64,000 nt of DNA, taken from Coleofasciculus sp. FACHB-1120 (GTDB lineage: Bacteria; Cyanobacteriota; Cyanobacteriia; Cyanobacteriales; FACHB-T130). The stretch is taken from the NCBI RefSeq assembly GCF_014698845.1, contig NZ_JACJTV010000004.1, positions 186,001 through 250,000 of the forward strand, given 5' to 3'. The notes beneath the pieces are model-generated. The model made no database searches. It was not told where the DNA came from and was given only the letters and a program-made list of their open reading frames with translations. Below, piece after piece: positions 63,566-64,000 of this stretch; the first letter of the stretch is position 1, and every line of letters begins with the position of its first letter. The position numbers and the translations under genes are program-made.

Positions 63566-64000
63566 ATGATTGTGAAAGCGATTACTCTCCTTGGCTCCAC
63601 TGGCTCTATCGGGACTCAGACGCTAGATATTGTGGCTCAAAACCCGGAAAAGTTCAGAATCGTGGGGTTGGCAGCAGGGCGCAACGTGCCGATGCTTGCC
63701 GCACAGATTCGGCAGTTCCGACCGAAAATTGCCGCTATCTGTCAAGAAGACAAATTGTCTGAACTGAAAGAAGCGATCGCAGACCTCGACCCCCAACCAA
63801 TCCTGTTAAGTGGGGAAACTGGGGTCGTTGAAGTCGCCCGCTACGGCAATGCAGAAACGGTCGTCACCGGAATTGTGGGCTGTGCGGGGTTATTACCGAC
63901 CATTGCCGCGATTGAAGCCGGGAAAGATATTGCTTTGGCGAATAAGGAAACTTTAATTGCGGGTGCCCCCGTGGTTCTGCCGCTGGTAGAGAAACACGGT
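63566..64000 (+). CDS. dxr: 1-deoxy-D-xylulose 5-phosphate reductoisomerase, cut by the window end
   Basis: The first 145 codons of dxr, reading to the last base. The NADPH-binding start [31 protein letters not shown], the [19 protein letters not shown] block and [12 protein letters not shown] are intact. The enzyme makes methylerythritol 4-phosphate in plastid-type isoprenoid synthesis, feeding carotenoids and chlorophyll. I start at ATG 63566; a GTG at 63572 is also possible. The rest lies beyond the window. Confidence 0.95.
   Translation, partial: MIVKAITLLGSTGSIGTQTLDIVAQNPEKFRIVGLAAGRNVPMLAAQIRQFRPKIAAICQEDKLSELKEAIADLDPQPILLSGETGVVEVARYGNAETVVTGIVGCAGLLPTIAAIEAGKDIALANKETLIAGAPVVLPLVEKHG

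Noticed and set aside
63514-63762. 82-codon frame at the right end
   Set aside because: It is a shadow of dxr in another frame; dxr is in the frame starting at 63566.
1-64000. CRISPR arrays, tRNA, rRNA, tmRNA and known riboswitches
   Set aside because: I searched by eye for regular spaced repeats, GTTCGAATC-type T-arms and known leader motifs and found none I could support; a tRNA or RNA scan should confirm.
1-64000. Prophage or integrated element
   Set aside because: No integrase, capsid, tail, terminase or transposase core gene is seen; only the tail of an Rpn-type protein at the left edge.

Overview
The window is chromosomal DNA from a cyanobacterium, most likely a filamentous or colony-forming one. 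The evidence is the very frequent HIP1 octamer GCGATCGC, a helical carotenoid protein related to the N-terminal domain of OCP, NblB (phycobilisome turnover), a plastid-type NADP GAPDH (gap2), the cyanobacterial response regulator Rre1, a thylakoid-lumen CYP38/TLP40-like cyclophilin, DUF760 and DUF1825 proteins, and six PEP-CTERM surface proteins. I see no rRNA, tRNA, CRISPR array, intact insertion sequence or prophage. Short palindromic repeats of the kind scattered through cyanobacterial genomes are common between genes, and a few lie inside genes.

Layout. 0-10 kb: end of an Rpn-type protein, a Trp-rich small protein, an orphan ABC-2 ATPase, scpB, DUF760, a 31-residue membrane microprotein, a rhodanese-like protein without catalytic Cys, an RNase D-like exonuclease, a CAP lipoprotein, two alpha/beta hydrolases and a NatC/NatA-like amino acid ABC pair. 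10-24.5 kb: a toxin-antitoxin-like pair, pgi, a 2OG-Fe dioxygenase, an HpaI-type aldolase, Rre1, a low-molecular-weight phosphatase, an SGNH protein, ebfC-murB-murC, nadD, gap2 and thiL. 24.5-46 kb is accessory and surface-oriented: six PEP-CTERM proteins (two XDP2-like paralogues, two tandem GDSL hydrolases, one possibly XDD3-like, one DUF4114), an SLH lipoprotein and signal peptidase I. Between these lie housekeeping genes: nblB, a CBS protein, an M42 peptidase, a PBP1A-type enzyme, tyrS and pyrF.

45.9-48.6 kb holds an AT-rich overlapping gene pair: an HTH plus NB-ARC-type STAND ATPase with no sensor repeats, followed by a TPR-like protein with a C-terminal membrane segment and a Cys-containing tail. 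It looks like a STAND protein split over two genes and is the best candidate here for an undescribed system, possibly immunity, stress sensing or cell death. Its function is inference only.

48.7-64 kb: a lumenal cyclophilin, efp-accB, an ArsR regulator, a GerMN lipoprotein, a DUF2993 protein, proS, a PlsC-type acyltransferase, a relic resembling a PIN domain, the carotenoid protein with a clear terminator, an acetoacetate decarboxylase-family protein, and a membrane/glycan group (DUF2079, methyltransferase, PIG-V-like mannosyltransferase). dxr enters at the right edge and is cut by the window end.

The core genes cover central carbon metabolism (pgi, gap2), peptidoglycan (murB, murC, PBP1A), cofactor and isoprenoid synthesis (nadD, thiL, dxr), fatty acid synthesis (accB), translation (tyrS, proS, efp) and pyrimidines (pyrF). 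The accessory genes mostly build or modify the cell surface. No exosortase gene is in the window, so the PEP-CTERM proteins must depend on one elsewhere.
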